From: Streptococcus viridans
GTDB taxonomy: Bacteria > Bacillota > Bacilli > Lactobacillales > Streptococcaceae
Direction of reading: 5' to 3'
Assembly: GCF_900636365.1 (NCBI RefSeq)
Contig: NZ_LR134266.1
Location: 1,934,576-1,998,575 of the forward strand
Length of the DNA: 64,000 bases
The notes under the pieces are model-generated. The model was not told the DNA's origin. It saw nothing but the letters and a program-made list of their open reading frames with translations, and ran no database searches. Positions 60,907 to 64,000 of the stretch are shown here, piece by piece; the stretch's first letter is position 1, and each line of letters begins with the position of its first letter. The position numbers and the translations under genes are program-made.

Positions 60907-60941
60907 AAAAAACGTGATTTGTATAAAAATCACGTTTTTTT
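60907..60941. terminator. Bidirectional terminator between tRNA-Arg and comC
   Basis: AAAAAACGTGATTT/AAATCACGTTTTTT, 14-bp stem with T-runs on both strands; insulates comCDE from the tRNA gene. Confidence 0.88.
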
Positions 60942-60945
60942 ATTT

Positions 60946-61019
60946 TGATCCCAGCAGGATTCGAACCTGCGACCGTTCGCTTAGAAGGCGAATGCTCTAT
61001 CCAGCTGAGCTATGAGACC
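60946..61019 (-). tRNA. tRNA-Arg (anticodon TCT)
   Basis: 74 nt: acceptor GGTCTCA/TGGGATC with two G-T pairs, anticodon loop CTTCTAA within TTCGC/GCGAA, T-arm GCAGGTTCGAATCCTGC. This tRNA next to comC is the standard arrangement in the mitis group. Confidence 0.95.
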
Positions 61020-61063
61020 AGATGTCTTCTTATTCTATCAGAAAATAGGAGGAGCGTCAAGAT

Positions 61064-61543
61064 TCATTTATGGTAGGGACTTCCCTGTTGAATCATAAAT
61101 GCCCGATAGATTTGTTCGATTAAAACAAGCTTCATCAATTGATGGGGAAGGGTTAACTTTCCAAAACTCATAAGTAAATTTGCTCGTTTTTTAACTGCTG
61201 GGGACAAGCCTAGGCTCCCTCCAATCACGAAGGTAATTTCAGAATACCCTCGTACAGTAACCTCTTCTAAGGTTTGACTAAACTTCTCAGATGGAAATTG
61301 TTGTCCTTCAATTGCTAAGGCAATCACATACTCACGATCTCCAACTTTAGCTAAAATACGATTTCCTTCTTTTTCAAGGATTTGCTGATTTTCTAAGTCA
61401 CTGGCCCGATCTGGAGTTTTCTCATCCAGCAATTCTACCATTTCTACCTTCGTAAATCGACTCAAGCGTTTAGTATATTCGGCAATCCCATCTTTTAAAT
61501 ACTTTTCTTTTAATTTTCCAACCGTTACAATCTTAATTTTCAT
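61064..61543 (-). CDS. rlmH: 23S rRNA pseudouridine-1915 N3-methyltransferase
   Basis: SPOUT-class methyltransferase. 159 aa, the family length, from [19 protein letters not shown]. Knot region [32 protein letters not shown] and the invariant C-terminal YHK. An ATG two codons earlier is equally possible; neither has a clear RBS. Confidence 0.96.
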   Translation of the reverse strand: MKIKIVTVGKLKEKYLKDGIAEYTKRLSRFTKVEMVELLDEKTPDRASDLENQQILEKEGNRILAKVGDREYVIALAIEGQQFPSEKFSQTLEEVTVRGYSEITFVIGGSLGLSPAVKKRANLLMSFGKLTLPHQLMKLVLIEQIYRAFMIQQGSPYHK

Positions 61544-61567
61544 ATTCATATTCTAACACAAATAAAC

Positions 61568-61672
61568 TTATACACAAGTCTTCAATAAATAGGCTTGAAT
61601 CTATCTTACAAAAAATGGCTCTATACTCACGTTTTTCACACTTATACACAGTTTTCCACAACTTGTGGAAAA
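61568..61672. promoter_or_regulatory. DnaA-box cluster between rlmH and htrA
   Basis: TTATACACA (61568-61576 and 61642-61650, one mismatch each), TTTTCCACA (61652-61660) and the inverted TGTGGAAAA (61664-61672). The same TGTGGAAAA word occurs three times in the parB-dnaA gap. Confidence 0.65.
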
Positions 61673-61681
61673 AAATTCCAT

Positions 61682-61714
61682 TTTAAGTTATAATTAAGAA
61701 ACCAGGTCTATACT
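61682..61714 (+). promoter_or_regulatory. htrA promoter with CiaR box
   Basis: TTTAAG-N5-ATTAAG (61682-61698), 10 bp, then TATACT (61709-61714). Matches the CiaR consensus NTTAAG-N5-WTTAAG next to a -10 box; htrA is a known CiaRH target in S. pneumoniae. Confidence 0.8.
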
Positions 61715-61745
61715 TTTCCATAATTGGAACAAATAGGAGAAAACT

Positions 61746-62924
61746 ATGAAACAACCATCAAATTTTCTAAAAAAAGCTTTGCAACTTTTGCTTGTTCTTG
61801 TCATTGGGTTTACTGGAGGAATCTTAGGAACCTTAACCTCTTTCCAGTTTACCAAAGGGAATTCTACAAATTCTAGCCAAGAAATAAAATCTACCATAGT
61901 CAATCGTGCTTATAAGAATACAACATCAACTAGTGAAGCCGTTGATAAGGTTAAAAATGCTGTTGTTTCTGTTATTACCTACGCTGAAACCTCTGAAAAA
62001 GGCTTCATCAATGGAGAAACAGATACTGATCCAGAAGTAGCTAGTGAAGGTTCAGGTGTTATCTATAAAAAAGATGGGAAAGACGCTTATGTAGTAACCA
62101 ATGCTCACGTGTTAATGGGAGCAACAGAAGCAGATATTCTCTTTGCAGACGGAAATAAAGTTTCCGGAGAAGTTGTTGGTTCAGATACCTTCTCAGATAT
62201 TGCGGTTGTCAAAATCAGTTCAGACAATGTTACGACCGTGGCTGAATTTGGAGATTCATCTAAGTTGACTGTCGGAGAGACCGCAATCGCTATTGGTAGT
62301 CCTTTAGGGACAAAATTTGCCAATTCCGTTACCCAAGGGATTGTCTCTAGTCTCGGACGTACTGTGAAGCTCAAATCAGAAGACGGCCAAAATGTGTCTA
62401 CAAAAGCGTTGCAAACGGACGCTGCCATCAACCCAGGAAATTCTGGTGGTCCCCTTATCAATATTCAGGGACAAGTCATCGGAATTACCTCAAGTAAAAT
62501 CTCTTCAAATGGGCAAACTGCGGTTGAAGGAATGGGATTTGCTATTCCTGTAAATGATGTGCAAAATATTATTGAACATTTAGAAAAAGATGGTAAAGTC
62601 ATTCGTCCAGCTCTTGGAATTACCATGATGGACCTGGCTAGCCTATCCTCTTCTGATCTTAGCCAATTAGACATTCCAAGCAAACTCAAAGGTGGGGTTC
62701 TTGTCCGCTCAGTTGAAAATGATATGCCGGCATCCAAGTATTTACGTCGATTAGATATCATTACAAAAATCGATGATACAACCATTGAATCAACTGCGGA
62801 TTTACAATCTGCCCTCTATTCTCATCAAATTGGTGATAAAATCAAAGTTATTTTCTATAGAGATGGTAAGCAAAAAACAGCGACCATTGAGCTGACAAAA
62901 TCTACAGAAAATCTTGGAAATTAA
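61746..62924 (+). CDS. htrA: Surface serine protease HtrA
   Basis: Quality-control protease facing outside the membrane; also degrades pheromone in relatives. 392 aa: one N-terminal helix (residues 11-31), trypsin-like domain with catalytic His121 (VVTNAHVL), Asp151 (FSDIAVVKI) and Ser233 (NPGNSGGPL), and one C-terminal PDZ domain (about residues 285-385). RBS TAGGAG. Followed by parB. Confidence 0.97.
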   Translation: MKQPSNFLKKALQLLLVLVIGFTGGILGTLTSFQFTKGNSTNSSQEIKSTIVNRAYKNTTSTSEAVDKVKNAVVSVITYAETSEKGFINGETDTDPEVASEGSGVIYKKDGKDAYVVTNAHVLMGATEADILFADGNKVSGEVVGSDTFSDIAVVKISSDNVTTVAEFGDSSKLTVGETAIAIGSPLGTKFANSVTQGIVSSLGRTVKLKSEDGQNVSTKALQTDAAINPGNSGGPLINIQGQVIGITSSKISSNGQTAVEGMGFAIPVNDVQNIIEHLEKDGKVIRPALGITMMDLASLSSSDLSQLDIPSKLKGGVLVRSVENDMPASKYLRRLDIITKIDDTTIESTADLQSALYSHQIGDKIKVIFYRDGKQKTATIELTKSTENLGN

Positions 62925-62943
62925 GTAAATTTACAACAGTGTC

Positions 62944-62975
62944 AACACACCTTTACGAAATTGTAAAGGTGTGTT
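62944..62975 (+). terminator. 13-bp perfect hairpin between htrA and parB
   Basis: AACACACCTTTAC (62944-62956) and GTAAAGGTGTGTT (62963-62975) with a 6-nt loop and no T-run. It may attenuate htrA read-through, or define the 5' border of a separate parB promoter (TTTACG-17-TATGCT, 62952-62980). Confidence 0.55.
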
Positions 62976-62989
62976 ATGCTATATACAAC

Positions 62990-63751
62990 ATGGAAAAAAT
63001 TGATATTATTGACGTAAAGCAAATACGAACCAATCCTTTTCAACCTCGTCAAACCTTTGTACAAGAGAAATTAGAAGAACTCGCAGCCTCAATCAAAGAA
63101 AATGGATTAATCCAACCCATTATTGTTCGAAAATCTCCGATTGTTGGTTATGAACTACTTGCTGGAGAAAGACGCTACCGAGCAGCTCAAATAGCTGGTT
63201 TCAAAGAAATCCCAGCGATTATAAGAGAATTATCAGATGATGACATGATTAAACAAGCCATTATCGAAAATTTACAAAGAGAAGATTTGAATCCAATTGA
63301 AGAGGCCGAATCCTACCAACATCTTATTGATAAAGGGGCTACCCATGAAGAAATTGCTCAATTTATGGGAAAATCTCGGCCTTACATCAGCAACATGGTC
63401 CGGTTGCTTCATCTCTCACCAGCTGTCAAAGAAGCAATCAAAAACGAGCAAATTTCACAAGGACATGCCCGCATTTTAGTTCCCTTAAAGGAAGATCTAC
63501 AAATCTATTGGCTGGAACGAATTCTGAAAGAAGGACTAAGCGTTCGTAGTTTGGAAGAAAAGGTTGGTCAAAAAAAGAAAAGGCCAAGTAAAAAAGAGAA
63601 AGAACTCTTTTTAGCACAGGAAGAAAATAGACTAAAAAAGATTCTAGGAACCGAAGTAGAAATCCATCTGACGAAACAAGAAAAAGGCAGTATCCATATT
63701 TCATTTAACAACCTTGATGAATACCAACGAATTATTAACAGTCTCAAATGA
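62990..63751 (+). CDS. parB: Chromosome-partitioning protein ParB
   Basis: Binds parS sites and spreads as a CTP switch. 253 aa from the ATG at 62990 (MEKIDIIDVKQIRTNPFQPRQ). CTP-binding box ELLAGERRYRAAQIAG, recognition helix-turn-helix HEEIAQFMGKSRPYISNMVRLL and a C-terminal dimer domain. No parA neighbour, as is usual for streptococci. The start has no Shine-Dalgarno sequence at normal distance; an in-frame GTG at 62939 is the alternative. Confidence 0.93.
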   Translation: MEKIDIIDVKQIRTNPFQPRQTFVQEKLEELAASIKENGLIQPIIVRKSPIVGYELLAGERRYRAAQIAGFKEIPAIIRELSDDDMIKQAIIENLQREDLNPIEEAESYQHLIDKGATHEEIAQFMGKSRPYISNMVRLLHLSPAVKEAIKNEQISQGHARILVPLKEDLQIYWLERILKEGLSVRSLEEKVGQKKKRPSKKEKELFLAQEENRLKKILGTEVEIHLTKQEKGSIHISFNNLDEYQRIINSLK

Positions 63752-64000
63752 GGCTGTTATTTTTTATAGAACAATTAACAGATTTATCCACTTATTTAAA
63801 ACTCTTCCATACTTGATATTCCTACTTTATTCTATCTTATCCCCAACTTGTGGAAAACTTCTACACACATTGGGGATAACTATTCACATATTGTGGAAAA
63901 AACTCTTTTTTATTCCCTCAGAACAAGTTGTGGAAAACTCCCTCCTTTTATGATAAAATAAGAAAAACATAGCAAGTAAAAATGAATAGGAGGGCGATAA
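63752..64000. other. Chromosomal origin region (oriC) upstream of dnaA
   Basis: DnaA boxes: TTATCCACT (63784), TTATCCCCA (63837), TGTGGAAAA (63849, 63892, 63929) and TGGGGATAA (63871), in an AT-rich stretch after parB. A TATGATAAAAT -10-like element (63950-63960) and AGGAGGGCGATAA at the right edge look like the dnaA promoter and RBS; dnaA itself would start just past the window. Confidence 0.88.

Overview
The window is 64 kb of a low-GC Firmicutes chromosome and reads as a Streptococcus of the mitis/sanguinis/parasanguinis type. The evidence is the complete comCDE quorum-sensing locus set between tRNA-Arg and tRNA-Glu/tRNA-Asn, a comAB exporter pair, dltXABCD, the malQP/malXCDA-malR locus, and the order rlmH-htrA-parB followed by DnaA boxes and what looks like the dnaA ribosome binding site at the very end. 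The right edge is therefore oriC. Most genes lie on the minus strand, which is the leading strand of the left replichore. No prophage, insertion sequence, CRISPR array or rRNA operon was seen.

Left part (1-10.5 kb): a maltodextrin regulon. glgP (partial) and malQ run left; malX-malC-malD-malA-malR and a cytosolic type I pullulanase run right. MalR/cre-type operators sit on both divergent promoters. A 95-bp imperfect palindrome lies between malD and malA. From 10.5 to 18.2 kb there is a YitT-family membrane protein, aspS, an unrecognised small membrane protein, a perfect inverted pair of DnaA boxes, and dltXABCD, whose upstream promoter carries a CiaR-type direct repeat.

The segment 18.5-21.8 kb is the most unusual: a VTC-domain (polyphosphate-polymerase-like) protein, a DUF4956 membrane protein and a divergent secreted beta-helix lipoprotein with a Gly/Pro tail. 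They are enclosed by two 177-bp repeats that are about 97% identical and in inverted orientation. A DUF4947 lipoprotein and a divergent YhgE/Pip-TetR pair with a duplicated operator follow. An intricate multi-stem element (26.2-26.4 kb) then sits between two copies of one terminator, next to comBA.

Middle (30-50 kb): housekeeping genes (rpsD, veg, dnaB, rplI, gdpP, mnmG, a Nudix gene, mnmA), two secreted LysM proteins around the sdaAB-sdaAA serine dehydratase operon and a HAD phosphatase, the ECF transporter module ecfA1-A2-T, pgsA, a YfmF/YfmH M16 peptidase pair, yaaA and recF.

Right part (50-64 kb): guaB, trpS with a Trp T-box leader, an ABC-F ATPase, a YfhO-type membrane protein, two tRNA genes, comEDC, tRNA-Arg, rlmH, htrA with a CiaR-type promoter, parB and oriC. 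ComE-type direct repeats with identical 21-bp spacing precede both comA and comC, tying pheromone export to pheromone production. parS sites lie inside ecfA1 and the yfhO-like gene. The encoded competence pheromone has a mature sequence I do not recognise.
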